The notes: generated from the letters alone by a model not told the origin. Counted from the stretch's first letter, positions 1-7,015 are shown. The stretch: 17,346 bases of DNA from ANME-2 cluster archaeon (GCA_003601535.1 PIXW01000087.1:1-17346), one strand, 5' to 3'. Numbers and translations: made by a program.

Positions 1-148
1 AGGTCCGCGTGGAGGGCTGCCAGACGATGCTAAAATTGCGTTCATTCTTTGAAAACAGATGAGTAATGAGATGGGTTTGTAAAATGAGCGATAGGATATA
101 CCGAAAAATAAATCCAACCACTGGATAAATTAAATCGAAGGATAAAAC

Positions 149-436
149 ATGAACGACCAGATAGAAGAGATAAAAGATAAGATCGTAAAAGTGCTTAAAA
201 AGCACGGCGTGAAGAGAGGTGGATTATTCGGATCCATAGTGAGGGGAGAGATGAAAGAAGACAGTGACATCGACGTACTGGTAGAGATTGAAAAGAATAT
301 CAGCTTACTGGACTTCGTCGGGATCAAACTGGAGATTGAAGAAGGGGTTGGTAGAAAAGTGGACTTAGTAGAGTACTGCGCTATCAAGCCATCTATCAGG
401 GAGAGAATCCTCAAAGAGCAGGTGGTGATTCTGTGA
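149..436 (+). CDS. mntA: MntA-like minimal nucleotidyltransferase antitoxin (type VII TA), copy 1
   Basis: A 95-aa minimal nucleotidyltransferase. The family signature GSX10DXD is complete: Gly28-Ser29, then ten residues, then Asp40-x-Asp42, with a third acidic residue at Asp72 in KVDLVEY. In characterised MntA-HepT systems this protein AMPylates a tyrosine of the HepT toxin and so neutralises it. That role is inferred here from motif and gene order. The ATG at 149 follows an AAGGA-like site at about 137-141, and AT-rich sequence near 103-114 could be a TATA element. The 3' end overlaps the next gene by 4 nt (GTGA), the usual arrangement for translational coupling of this pair. It is clearly paralogous to the gene at 1337, with about half the residues identical by eye. 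Length is normal for the family. Confidence 0.9.
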   Translation: MNDQIEEIKDKIVKVLKKHGVKRGGLFGSIVRGEMKEDSDIDVLVEIEKNISLLDFVGIKLEIEEGVGRKVDLVEYCAIKPSIRERILKEQVVIL

Positions 437-783
437 AAAAGGATGTGCGGGTTTATATCGACGACGTACTTGAATGCATCGATAAGGTGGAGGAATATAC
501 AGATGGACTCGGTGAAGAAGAGTTCTATGAAAATACACAGATCCAGGACGCAGTTATAAGACGTCTTGAGATCGTAGGCGAGGCGATAAAGAATATACCA
601 GTGGATTTCAGAGAACAGTATCCGGATATCCCGTGGAGAGAGATTGCAGGAATGCGGGATGTGCTTATACATGGATATGCTGGCGTGAGTCTTTTGAGGG
701 TGTGGCGGGTCGTAATAGATAATTTACCAGACCTAAAAGACAGATTTCAGGAGATAAAAGGAGAAGCATGGCTGAAATCATAA
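433..783 (+). CDS. hepT: HepT-like HEPN-domain (DUF86) RNase toxin, copy 1
   Basis: A 116-aa DUF86/HEPN protein. It carries the RX4HXY active-site motif as RDVLIHGY, with Arg75, His80 and Tyr82. In known HepT toxins Arg and His form the RNase site, and the Tyr is the residue AMPylated by MntA. The start is GTG at 433, inside the stop of mntA. Conserved family blocks around residues 37-50 and 66-82 (including PWREIAGMRD) are intact, so the toxin looks functional. Its last 16 nt overlap the start of the Doc toxin at 768, which ties the two toxins into one transcript. A separate role in RNA metabolism cannot be excluded from sequence. Confidence 0.9.
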   Translation: MKKDVRVYIDDVLECIDKVEEYTDGLGEEEFYENTQIQDAVIRRLEIVGEAIKNIPVDFREQYPDIPWREIAGMRDVLIHGYAGVSLLRVWRVVIDNLPDLKDRFQEIKGEAWLKS

Positions 784-1148
784 TACCATCTTCAGATGAC
801 ATAGTTACCATAAACAGAAAACTTGGCGGTGCGATTTTAAATCCCGGATCAATAGATTTCCTCATAACAAGGATAGAGTCGAAAACTCAAAAGAAGGACT
901 ATAAACGACAGGTTGCAACCGTGTCTGCGATCTTCTGGTACGAACTCATTCAAAGCCACCCATTTGTTGATGGAAATAAAAGAACCGCTACAGAAACCAT
1001 GAAATTATTCCTGAAGCAAAACAATCTCAAACTCGACACGCCGATAAGTGGGCTGGTCTATATATCGCTTAAAATAGCCAATAACGAGATTTCATATCCA
1101 GAATTGATTGAATGGATCTATAGGAGGCTTGAAGATGGAAACGTTTAG
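768..1148 (+). CDS. doc: Death-on-curing (Doc/Fic family) toxin
   Basis: A 126-aa Fic-fold protein. The active-site loop is HPFVDGNKRTA (His64 to Ala74). A Lys in place of the second Gly of the Fic consensus marks the Doc branch, whose known member phosphorylates EF-Tu rather than AMPylating. The N-terminus (INRKLGG followed by DFL) also fits archaeal Doc proteins. The ATG at 768 lies inside the 3' end of hepT and has a GGAG at 760-763, four bases upstream. No Phd-type antitoxin precedes it. The only candidate partner is the 46-aa ORF starting at 1135, inside its 3' end. Catalytic residues are present, so I see no sign of inactivation. Substrate is unknown. Confidence 0.88.
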   Translation: MAEIIIPSSDDIVTINRKLGGAILNPGSIDFLITRIESKTQKKDYKRQVATVSAIFWYELIQSHPFVDGNKRTATETMKLFLKQNNLKLDTPISGLVYISLKIANNEISYPELIEWIYRRLEDGNV

Positions 1149-1275
1149 TAGATTTGTGCTGTCGGAAGATGGAACTATAAGAACGATAAAAGTGCCCAAA
1201 GAACAGGCATTGAAGGAGATTGATGAAATTCTCGAAGAAGACAAGGAATTTCTCGAAATCATGGAGAAGATGTAA
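1135..1275 (+). CDS. 46-aa acidic protein, candidate Doc antitoxin
   Basis: A 46-aa ORF starting at ATG 1135 within the last codons of doc and ending at TAA 1273-1275. A strong AGGAGG at 1122-1127, seven bases before the ATG, supports real translation. The segment TIRTIKVPKE followed by an amphipathic helix (residues 25-45, rich in Glu and Lys) resembles the strand-helix start of ribbon-helix-helix antitoxins. It is shorter than a full ribbon-helix-helix domain and would lack most of the second helix. Position directly after a toxin, tight coupling and acidic composition suggest it is the Doc antitoxin. This is inference; I do not recognise a named family. Confidence 0.6.
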   Translation: METFSRFVLSEDGTIRTIKVPKEQALKEIDEILEEDKEFLEIMEKM

Positions 1276-1336
1276 GCTTGCGAATGCTCCTCGCATACCC
1301 AACCATACCAATGAACAAATCCAACAGAGGCGGGGC

Positions 1337-1627
1337 ATGACCGACCAGATCGAAGAAATAAAGAAACAAATCCTGAATACCCTCAAACCCCACGGAGTCA
1401 AGAAAGCATCGCTCTTCGGCTCCATCGTGCGAGGAGAATTAACAGACAAGAGCGACATCGACATTCTTGTGGAATTCTCAGAGCGAAAGAGCCTTCTTGA
1501 TCTTGTAAGGATAGAAAGAGAACTGTCTGTTGCATTAAGCATTAAAGTAGATTTATTAACCGAAAAATCCATAAGCCCATACCTGATTGATAGAATCAAA
1601 AGTGAGATGGAGGTGATTTACGGGTGA
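1337..1627 (+). CDS. mntA: MntA-like minimal nucleotidyltransferase antitoxin, copy 2
   Basis: A 96-aa paralogue of the protein at 149. The GSX10DXD motif is intact (Gly28-Ser29, Asp40, Asp42) and Asp72 is in KVDLLTE. The open frame extends upstream to 1220, but that extension overlaps the 46-aa ORF and has no family similarity. The start is therefore placed at ATG 1337, where [10 protein letters not shown] matches the N-terminus of copy 1 (MNDQIEEIKD). A weak GAGGCGGG lies just upstream. It ends in the same 4-nt GTGA overlap with its toxin gene. Expected role is AMPylation of the adjacent HepT. Confidence 0.88.
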   Translation: MTDQIEEIKKQILNTLKPHGVKKASLFGSIVRGELTDKSDIDILVEFSERKSLLDLVRIERELSVALSIKVDLLTEKSISPYLIDRIKSEMEVIYG

Positions 1628-1971
1628 AAAAGGATGATCTTGTATATTTAAAGCACACATCGGATGCCATATCTCGAATTGAGGAATACACACAGGGCGT
1701 GGGTTATGAAGATTTTATGGATAATCACCTGATTCAGGATGGCGTGATAAGACAGATTGAGATCATAGGAGAAGCCACCAAAAGACTGTCTGATGAGATC
1801 AGAGAAAAATATCCGCACATACCATGGAAAGATATTGCAGGGATGAGGGATAAGCTGATACATGGTTACTTTGGCGTGGATTTGGGTGCGGTCTGGGATA
1901 CTGTAGAAGATGACATTCCTTTGTTGAAGAGCGAGATCGAAAGGACCATCGAGAGGGAAGAAAAGTTATGA
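1624..1971 (+). CDS. hepT: HepT-like HEPN-domain (DUF86) RNase toxin, copy 2
   Basis: A 115-aa HEPN protein with RX4HXY as RDKLIHGY. Arg75, His80 and Tyr82 sit at the same residue numbers as in copy 1. It starts at GTG 1624 overlapping the mntA stop. The block [20 protein letters not shown] is nearly the same as in copy 1, while the N- and C-terminal regions have diverged. The two pairs are thus a duplication that has drifted, or two separate captures, and may no longer cross-neutralise. The C-terminus is charged ([11 protein letters not shown]). After it comes the degraded Fic remnant. Confidence 0.88.
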   Translation: MKKDDLVYLKHTSDAISRIEEYTQGVGYEDFMDNHLIQDGVIRQIEIIGEATKRLSDEIREKYPHIPWKDIAGMRDKLIHGYFGVDLGAVWDTVEDDIPLLKSEIERTIEREEKL

Positions 1972-2020
1972 AGACAGTCGAGGACATGAGTTGGGTGAGG
2001 GTGGTGGAGGGTTGCGACTG

Positions 2021-2323
2021 ATGTTTAATCCAAAGTTTACGATCACCAATAGATTAAACAATTCGCTTCTCGAGACTCAAGGAAGGGTGAGGCGATGGAC
2101 TTTGTCTCGGAGTATCTGGGTAAAAGATCAGAGATAACAGAAGATTTAATAAAGAAGATTCATAAAATTTTAGTCAAGGATGTCAGGGGAGGAACTCTTG
2201 AGCCAGGAAAGTATAGAGAAGTTCAGAATTATGTGGTGAACTCGCTCACCGGAGAGATAATTTATACTCCACCCACCACCTTCCGGAGTCCCCAAACTCA
2301 TAAAAGAATTTCTTGGACTGTGA
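2021..2323 (+). pseudogene. Degraded Fic-family protein gene (N-terminal half only)
   Basis: Three pieces of one Fic-family N-terminal region lie in alternating frames. Piece 1 (from ATG 2021) reads MFNPKFTITNRL, the usual opening of Fic_N proteins. The expected THIEGN-containing stretch is missing. Piece 2 (2095 to about 2276, shifted by one) contains ITEDLIKKIHKILV, VRGGTLEPGKYR and GEIIYTPP, all typical of the region before the Fic active site. Piece 3 (about 2291-2323, shifted back) reads KLIKEFLGL and then stops. No HPFxxGN active-site loop follows in any frame. The gene has therefore lost an internal segment, its catalytic half and its reading frame. The open stretch 2095-2349 on its own should not be read as an intact 84-aa protein. 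Confidence 0.75.
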
Positions 2324-2402
2324 CACCCTACTGTGACATTCACTATTGACAACATTCAGATACACAAACAGAATCGTAAACAACCTCGTTCTTGCCCGAT
2401 GG

Positions 2403-2419
2403 TTATTTATGCTTTTATG
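2403..2419 (+). promoter_or_regulatory. Candidate TATA region for coaBC operon
   Basis: An AT-rich stretch containing TTATTTAT and CTTTTATG lies 78-94 nt upstream of the GTG chosen for CoaBC. It is the most TATA-like segment between the Fic remnant and coaBC. A start of transcription about 25 nt downstream would leave a leader of roughly 50-60 nt. Confidence 0.35.
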
Positions 2420-2496
2420 CTGCAACGTTCGATGAGAAAAATATGGTGATCGAACTTGATCGGTGACGGTTGTTATTTGCAGACGAGGTGGTTTGT

Positions 2497-3675
2497 GTGA
2501 GCACTGAAACGCTTGCAAAGAAGACGGTTGTGCTCGGCATCACTGGCAGCATCGCTGCTGTGCGAACAATCGAACTCGCGCATGAACTGATCCGCCGCGG
2601 CGCAACGGTGCAGGGTGTCATGACAGAGGGAGCGCAGCGCATCATCCATCCGGATGCGGTCGAGTGCGCAACCGGCAATCCTGTGATCACCAGGTGGACC
2701 GGCAGGGTCCCATGGGTGGAATACTGTGCTGACGGCGGCTCCGGTGATCTACTGCTGATCGCACCGTGCACAGCAGCAACCATCGGAAAGATCGCACACG
2801 GCATCCCGGATACGCTCGTCTCGATATTTGCGGCGACTGCAATCGGCTCAGGGATGCCTGTTGTGATCGCACCTGCCATGTGTATGGATATGTACAGCTC
2901 AATCGTGCGTGCAAATATCGAGATACTGCTGGAGAACGGAGTTACGATCGTGGGTCCTGTGATCGAGGAAGGAAAAGCAAAGATCGCAGGCAGTGATGAT
3001 ATCGTGAGATGGGTCGAGCGCACGCTCAGCGGTTCTGCGCTTGACGGCAGGCGTGTGATCATCACTGGCGGAGCAACCGCAGAACCGATCGATCCGGTAC
3101 GCATGATTACGAGCAGGGCATCGGGAAAGATGGGGACCGAACTCGCTTTTGAGGCGTTCCGGCGTGGTGCGGATGTGACACTCGTGCATCGCGGGCACAC
3201 TGGTTTTACTGGCATTCAGGAGATTTATGTGGAGACCGCAGAGGATATGATCGATGCGGTCATAAACGAGCTTGAAAAGGGATATGATATCCTGCTCAGT
3301 GCTGCTGCGATCTCGGATTACACGCTCGATCCGTCTCGCGATAAGATAGAATCAGGCGCTCAACTGACGCTCAATCTCCGCCCGACAGAGAAGTTGCTTG
3401 AGGCAGTGCGAAGCACGTATCCTGAGATCACGGTTGTCGGATTCAAGCTGGAGACTGCTTCAGGTGATACATTGATCAAACGTGCGAAAGAGGCTATGAC
3501 CCGCTATGGATTGGATATGGTCGTCGCAAATACCGTAAAGAGCATGGGTCGTGAGGATGGCGAGGTGTGGATCATCGACAACGACCACGGAATCGACCAT
3601 GTCAGTGGTGCGAAATCCGTGATCGCAAGCGAAATCTTTGACCGGATTTCAGGACTGCCGGAGCAAGAGCGATGA
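2497..3675 (+). CDS. coaBC: Bifunctional phosphopantothenoylcysteine decarboxylase / phosphopantothenate-cysteine ligase (CoaBC)
   Basis: Performs two consecutive steps of coenzyme A synthesis: joining cysteine to 4'-phosphopantothenate (CoaB), then decarboxylation to 4'-phosphopantetheine (CoaC, FMN dependent). The N-terminal half is the flavoprotein domain, with the opening GITGSIAAV, the IIHPDAVE histidine, the LLIAPCTAATIGKIAHGIPD block and APAMCMDMY in place of the bacterial PAMN motif. The C-terminal half has the CoaB signatures VIITGGATAEPID, SAAAISDY and a Lys in RDKIESG, then NTVKSMG. The open frame reaches TTG 2470, but GTG 2497 has a GAGGTGG just upstream and gives an ordinary N-terminus (MSTETLAKK). 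The stop overlaps the next ATG (ATGA). Length of 392 aa is normal. Confidence 0.93.
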   Translation: MSTETLAKKTVVLGITGSIAAVRTIELAHELIRRGATVQGVMTEGAQRIIHPDAVECATGNPVITRWTGRVPWVEYCADGGSGDLLLIAPCTAATIGKIAHGIPDTLVSIFAATAIGSGMPVVIAPAMCMDMYSSIVRANIEILLENGVTIVGPVIEEGKAKIAGSDDIVRWVERTLSGSALDGRRVIITGGATAEPIDPVRMITSRASGKMGTELAFEAFRRGADVTLVHRGHTGFTGIQEIYVETAEDMIDAVINELEKGYDILLSAAAISDYTLDPSRDKIESGAQLTLNLRPTEKLLEAVRSTYPEITVVGFKLETASGDTLIKRAKEAMTRYGLDMVVANTVKSMGREDGEVWIIDNDHGIDHVSGAKSVIASEIFDRISGLPEQER

Positions 3676-4094
3676 CCAGAGTACTTGCAACCGGGACATT
3701 CGACATTCTGCACCCGGGACATCTGTTCTATCTATCGCAGGCTTCTGCTCTCGGCGATGAACTGTATGTCATCGTTGCACGGGCGAGCATGATAAAGCAC
3801 AAACCAACGCCGGTACTTCCTGATGCGCACCGTCTCGAGATGGTACGTGCGCTCAGGGTGGTGGATCATGCGGTTCTCGGGAGCGAAAGAGATATATTTG
3901 AGCCGCTGTCTGAGATCAGACCGGATATCATAGCGCTCGGGTTTGACCAGTGTTTCGATCTTCACGATCTCAAAGCAGAACTGGTAAACCGTGGTTTCGA
4001 TGCCGAAGTGGTCCGGATCGAGAAAACGAACACGGACAAGCTCTGCAGTACCAGAAGGATCATTGATCTGATTCTTGAGATGAATAAAAGTTAA
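3672..4094 (+). CDS. ribL: Archaeal FAD synthase, cytidylyltransferase fold (RibL)
   Basis: A 140-aa nucleotidyltransferase of the RibL type, which transfers AMP from ATP to FMN to make FAD in archaea. The family motif GTFDILHPGH (residues 8-17) carries the HxGH active site, and the second signature appears near the C-terminus as CSTRRIID. Length matches archaeal RibL, which lacks a riboflavin kinase domain. ATG 3672 overlaps the coaBC stop by 4 nt, so the two are co-translated. Pairing with the FMN-using CoaBC makes functional sense. A glycerol-3-phosphate cytidylyltransferase is the main alternative, since the folds are close. Confidence 0.87.
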   Translation: MTRVLATGTFDILHPGHLFYLSQASALGDELYVIVARASMIKHKPTPVLPDAHRLEMVRALRVVDHAVLGSERDIFEPLSEIRPDIIALGFDQCFDLHDLKAELVNRGFDAEVVRIEKTNTDKLCSTRRIIDLILEMNKS

Positions 4095-4114
4095 AAATCA
4101 GATACGACAGGGAC

Positions 4115-4306
4115 GTGGACATTGCAACGGTTATACTGTCTGATAAGAAACTTGCTTATGAGACCGGGATGGATGATATGATCGTTGGCTTTTCAGAGGA
4201 TAGCGAACCCATCTGGCTGGAGATTCTTAATGTGAACAGTGGATTTTTGCCACGACTTGAGCGTGCGGTGAAACGTGCCATGCCGGTGGAAGCGTCTGTT
4301 ATGTGA
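4115..4306 (+). CDS. Small DUF2283-like protein, start uncertain
   Basis: A 63-aa ORF if started at GTG 4115. The seven in-frame codons before it (from 4094, KIRYDRD) strongly resemble the usual N-terminus of DUF2283 proteins (MKIRYDxExD), and WLEILN matches the family's C-terminal IEILN block. The natural start codon would fall at 4091-4093, where the sequence is TTA, and an in-frame stop lies at 4085-4087. Either the original ATG has mutated and translation now begins at GTG 4115, or a non-standard start is used with coupling to ribL, whose stop (4092-4094) overlaps this position. DUF2283 has no firm function. It may be a decaying gene. Confidence 0.55.
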   Translation: MDIATVILSDKKLAYETGMDDMIVGFSEDSEPIWLEILNVNSGFLPRLERAVKRAMPVEASVM

Positions 4307-4414
4307 TTGCCGGTGCGATTTTTGATTGTGTCGAGCAGGTGGTGGGGTTGGTGAGCAAAGTCGTGAGTTCAGATGCTTGCGCTCAAGGGTGGGAGCATCC
4401 GAGAAAAAGATACT

Positions 4415-4440
4415 GGTTGCGAGATTGGAGCCTCGCAACC
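4415..4440 (-). terminator. Hairpin terminator for the minus-strand operon
   Basis: A perfect 9-bp inverted repeat, GGTTGCGAG (4415-4423) and CTCGCAACC (4432-4440), with an 8-nt loop. Read on the minus strand it comes 4 nt after the TAA of the PEF-CTERM remnant and is followed by AGTATCTTTTTCTCGG, which includes a T5 run. Between converging genes this fits transcription termination. Confidence 0.6.
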
Positions 4441-4444
4441 TGTC

Positions 4445-4677
4445 TTATTGTTTTCTTCTGCGCATCAGAAGGAGTAGTCCAATCACTGCTACTACTGGCA
4501 CGGCGATGCGATAGTCGAGAACTCTGGAATCAGTTCTGTTTCGATCCCCTCTTTAATGATGGAAGGCGGAAAGGGTATGCCAGCGGTTGCAGTTGCATTA
4601 ACCGTATGCTCATAAGTTCCTAGCTGCGCATCCGCAGGCGCAATATACATTAATTTGGCCAACCACCACCCACTCAC
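4445..4677 (-). pseudogene. C-terminal remnant of a PEF-CTERM surface protein, frameshifted
   Basis: On the minus strand, an ORF from GTG 4677 (overlapping the ccdA stop as GTGA) reads GWWLAKLMYIAPADAQ, then a Pro-rich segment and IPEFSTIA, after which it meets stop codons. Shifting the frame by one base right after PEFSTIA continues as VPVVAVIGLLLLMRRRKQ and then TAA at 4445-4447. PEF motif, hydrophobic helix and Arg/Lys-rich end together are the tripartite PEF-CTERM sorting signal recognised by archaeosortases. The N-terminal bulk of a normal exported protein is absent. The simplest reading is a leftover C-terminus with a single-base deletion in the sorting signal. A sequencing error at the frameshift could make the tail intact. 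Confidence 0.62.
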
Positions 4678-5783
4678 ACCATCCCGATCTCCATCAGCAC
4701 CGCAATCGCCAGGAGTAGCACTCCTGTTACGAACCGGATCAAACCCCGATGCTCATCCTTGTATCGATTCACGGATTCCGGCTGCATCCCGAACGTGATC
4801 GCAAGCCCGAGTGCAAGCACCGGAAAGATCACTCCCAGATTATACACGCCAAGATAGAGTGCACTGCATATCCCCCCATCCCTCAGCAGCGTGTTCAGTA
4901 TCAAAATGTACATACCGCCAACACACGGTGCTTTGACAAGAGAGAAGAGGACTCCGAGCAAGAATATTGCAGGCACACTCTCTTTCTGGACCAGATTCTC
5001 GATGGATCGCATTATGGATCCGGATGTCCTGAATGAGGATGTGTTATATTTTTTGACATGATATGCGTCGTAGATGTGCCATATTCCAAGCAACACAATA
5101 ATACCGATCAATATGCCCTCAAGTATTCCCCGCGTGCCCTCTGTATGCCCGACCATCTCGAGCAGTCCGAAGCCAGCGACAAGATATGTGATAAATATGC
5201 CTGCACAGAAGACCAGTATCATCCACAGCATCCGTTTATTCGTTCTCCCGCTTGAGAGCATGACCGATGTGATGAATGCGAGTATCGCGAGCAGGCAGGG
5301 GTTAAATCCGGCGATCAGCCCGGCAACAAAGACTGCCGGAACAGATAGTTTGATCGGCGGTTGTCGTGTCCGTGTCTGGTCTGTTTGATTCGCCTGATCT
5401 GTCTGATTGCTGATCTGCGTCTGGTTCTGGCTGACCTGTGTTCTGTGCATGCTCTGGTTGAGCAGATCCTTGAGTGTGCCGGGATCTCCTCCATAGTCCG
5501 AATAAGAGATGACCTGACCACTGATCACTACTGCGGGAACCACGTAGATTCCATATCTGTCCATCTTTTCGATGCCGGATGGACTGCTGATCTCATATTC
5601 CACAATCGAGAGGTTGTTTTCAGAAGCGAAATCTTTCAGGATCGGTCTTGCTTTTTCGCAATTTTTGCATCCCATTTCATAGAAAAACTCGATGGTCTGA
5701 CTGTCCGACGCATGTACTGGCACTATGAGGAGCGCTATGATCAGCAGGAACAGTACGGTCAGGATGATCTTTTTTTGGTTCAT
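4674..5783 (-). CDS. ccdA: Thioredoxin-like domain fused to CcdA/DsbD-type membrane electron transporter
   Basis: A 369-aa fusion. Residues 5-25 are a signal/anchor helix. A thioredoxin-like domain follows (about 28-110) with CxxC at Cys39 and Cys42 (GCKNCEKA) and a cis-Pro-like YVVPAVV. A Gln/Asn/Thr-rich linker with NQTDQ repeats comes next, then six membrane helices of the CcdA family carrying the paired redox cysteines in GFNPCLLAI and KAPCVGGMY. CcdA proteins pass electrons from cytoplasmic thioredoxin to extracytoplasmic thiols, often for cytochrome c maturation. The 15-heme cytochrome at 11226 is a plausible beneficiary. The ATG overlaps the stop of the marker-16 gene (ATGA), so the two are translationally coupled. 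Confidence 0.88.
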   Translation of the reverse strand: MNQKKIILTVLFLLIIALLIVPVHASDSQTIEFFYEMGCKNCEKARPILKDFASENNLSIVEYEISSPSGIEKMDRYGIYVVPAVVISGQVISYSDYGGDPGTLKDLLNQSMHRTQVSQNQTQISNQTDQANQTDQTRTRQPPIKLSVPAVFVAGLIAGFNPCLLAILAFITSVMLSSGRTNKRMLWMILVFCAGIFITYLVAGFGLLEMVGHTEGTRGILEGILIGIIVLLGIWHIYDAYHVKKYNTSSFRTSGSIMRSIENLVQKESVPAIFLLGVLFSLVKAPCVGGMYILILNTLLRDGGICSALYLGVYNLGVIFPVLALGLAITFGMQPESVNRYKDEHRGLIRFVTGVLLLAIAVLMEIGMV

Positions 5784-7012
5784 GATTCTGCCAGTTGTCT
5801 GATTGGTTCGGTCAGGAGGAACGATCCATTCTCGATCATCTCTTTCAGTTCATCTGCCAGTCTCGTTGCTCTCTTCCGGTCTGAATGGCGCAGGATGATC
5901 GGAATATCCCTGTTGTGCAGTGGAATCGTCCCCATTTCGGCAGTGAATGCTCTACCTGTGCATGTGGATACGCAGTGCCCGCAGTTGCAGCAGATATCAC
6001 GATCGATCTCACTGCCATCAAATGCACCGGTCGGGCATACCACACTGCATTTAGCGCAGTTACTGCATCCTGACGGATCATATATTACCGAAAGGTCATG
6101 ATGCCAGACCTGCGAATAATCGGTTCTTCCGATCTCTGCTCTTGTGCGGATGTCCATTATAGGGAGCTCGATTTCGCTATCCAGCCGGGATGCTCCGGAC
6201 AGGATCTCTTCGTTTAGAACCGGTATCGGCACTGCCAGAGAATTGATGACGTCAGGACCTGCCGATGTGACAAACCCGCTTATGTATGATCCGTCCATCT
6301 CATGCATGTCCGACAGCACAGACAGATTCCGCCGATTAAGAGTGCTTCTCGTACCCTCTCCAATCACGTATCCGGCAGCGCCGTTCATAAGGATTCTTGT
6401 ACCGATCCCGATCGTGCCAGTGTCTTTTTCGAGCGGGTTGATCTCGCCGCAGCCAGCGAACACTGCTCCACTACAATTCCCGCTGAAATCCGCAACAGAG
6501 AAGATTGTGGGAAGCGGCTCTCCTGGATTTACGAATGCCACGTAGTTTCGATATGCGCTGCGGGTTGTGATCATGCGTGCGAATGGCATCCGATCGATAT
6601 CAATCGTTGTTGTAATCTCCTTCTCAGGAGATTTGACCACCACCTCGATATCCTTATGCTCGACCAGATCATGGAAGAGGTGCCCGCCCCCGTATCTGCC
6701 ATCTCTCTGCGCTGTTCCGTGTACGATCACATCGATTATGCCGAGATGCTCGTTCGGGCATGGACCAGCGTGTGCTGGCACGCCATTGAGATAAACGTGC
6801 TCTGCGTGGGAGAAGACGCCGGGATCAGCAACAGGAAAGGACAATATCGCGAGAGTTCCGCTCATAATCCCGCGGGTTGCTGTTGTGACGACATCGACGT
6901 CATCGACACCGATGGATCTTCCGGATCGTACGATGTCGCAGAGTTCTTTTGCTGTCAGCACGACCGCGTTGCCTTCTTCTATCTTTTTGTTGATGTCTGT
7001 GATTGTTTTCAT
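5780..7012 (-). CDS. Methanogenesis marker 16-type protein: DUF39 homocysteine-synthesis family domain with 2[4Fe-4S] ferredoxin
   Basis: A 410-aa protein. Residues 1-300 belong to the DUF39/COG1900 family, whose member MA1821 takes part in making homocysteine from aspartate semialdehyde and sulfide. Conserved cysteines are Cys85 (GPCPNEHLG), Cys180 (GNCSGAVF) and Cys188 (GCGEINPL). Residues 310-355 are a two-cluster ferredoxin with CxxCxxCxxxCP (Cys316/319/322/326) and CxxCxxCxxxC (Cys341/344/347/351). A fused ferredoxin instead of CBS domains is characteristic of methanogenesis marker protein 16, whose exact reaction is not settled. It lies 3 nt after the phosphatase gene and overlaps ccdA. 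The link to a membrane thiol carrier suggests a redox-dependent sulfur reaction (inference). Confidence 0.88.
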   Translation of the reverse strand: MKTITDINKKIEEGNAVVLTAKELCDIVRSGRSIGVDDVDVVTTATRGIMSGTLAILSFPVADPGVFSHAEHVYLNGVPAHAGPCPNEHLGIIDVIVHGTAQRDGRYGGGHLFHDLVEHKDIEVVVKSPEKEITTTIDIDRMPFARMITTRSAYRNYVAFVNPGEPLPTIFSVADFSGNCSGAVFAGCGEINPLEKDTGTIGIGTRILMNGAAGYVIGEGTRSTLNRRNLSVLSDMHEMDGSYISGFVTSAGPDVINSLAVPIPVLNEEILSGASRLDSEIELPIMDIRTRAEIGRTDYSQVWHHDLSVIYDPSGCSNCAKCSVVCPTGAFDGSEIDRDICCNCGHCVSTCTGRAFTAEMGTIPLHNRDIPIILRHSDRKRATRLADELKEMIENGSFLLTEPIRQLAES

Positions 7013-7015
7013 GGA

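Noticed and set aside
3..62. Partial frame at the left edge ending VEGCQTMLKLRSFFENR and TGA.
   Set aside because: Only about 20 codons are visible and no family can be recognised, so I do not call it a gene end.
1968..2021. 17-aa ORF overlapping the second hepT stop ([17 protein letters not shown]).
   Set aside because: Too short to support, with no ribosome site of its own and no similarity to the small ORF after doc.
9..2023. Near-identical 12-mers GTGGAGGGCTGC (9-20) and GTGGAGGGTTGC (2004-2015), each followed shortly by ATG, flanking the TA island as possible target-site repeats.
   Set aside because: Short, G-rich and imperfect; no integrase, tRNA or inverted repeats beside them. Chance is a sufficient explanation.
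2415..3215. 266-aa minus-strand ORF opposite coaBC.
   Set aside because: Antisense shadow of a well-conserved gene, rich in Ser and Pro with no domain.
4303..4623. 106-aa plus-strand ORF starting at GTG over the DUF2283 stop.
   Set aside because: It runs over the minus-strand terminator hairpin and the PEF-CTERM remnant, which explain the sequence better; its translation is rich in Cys and Trp and looks random.
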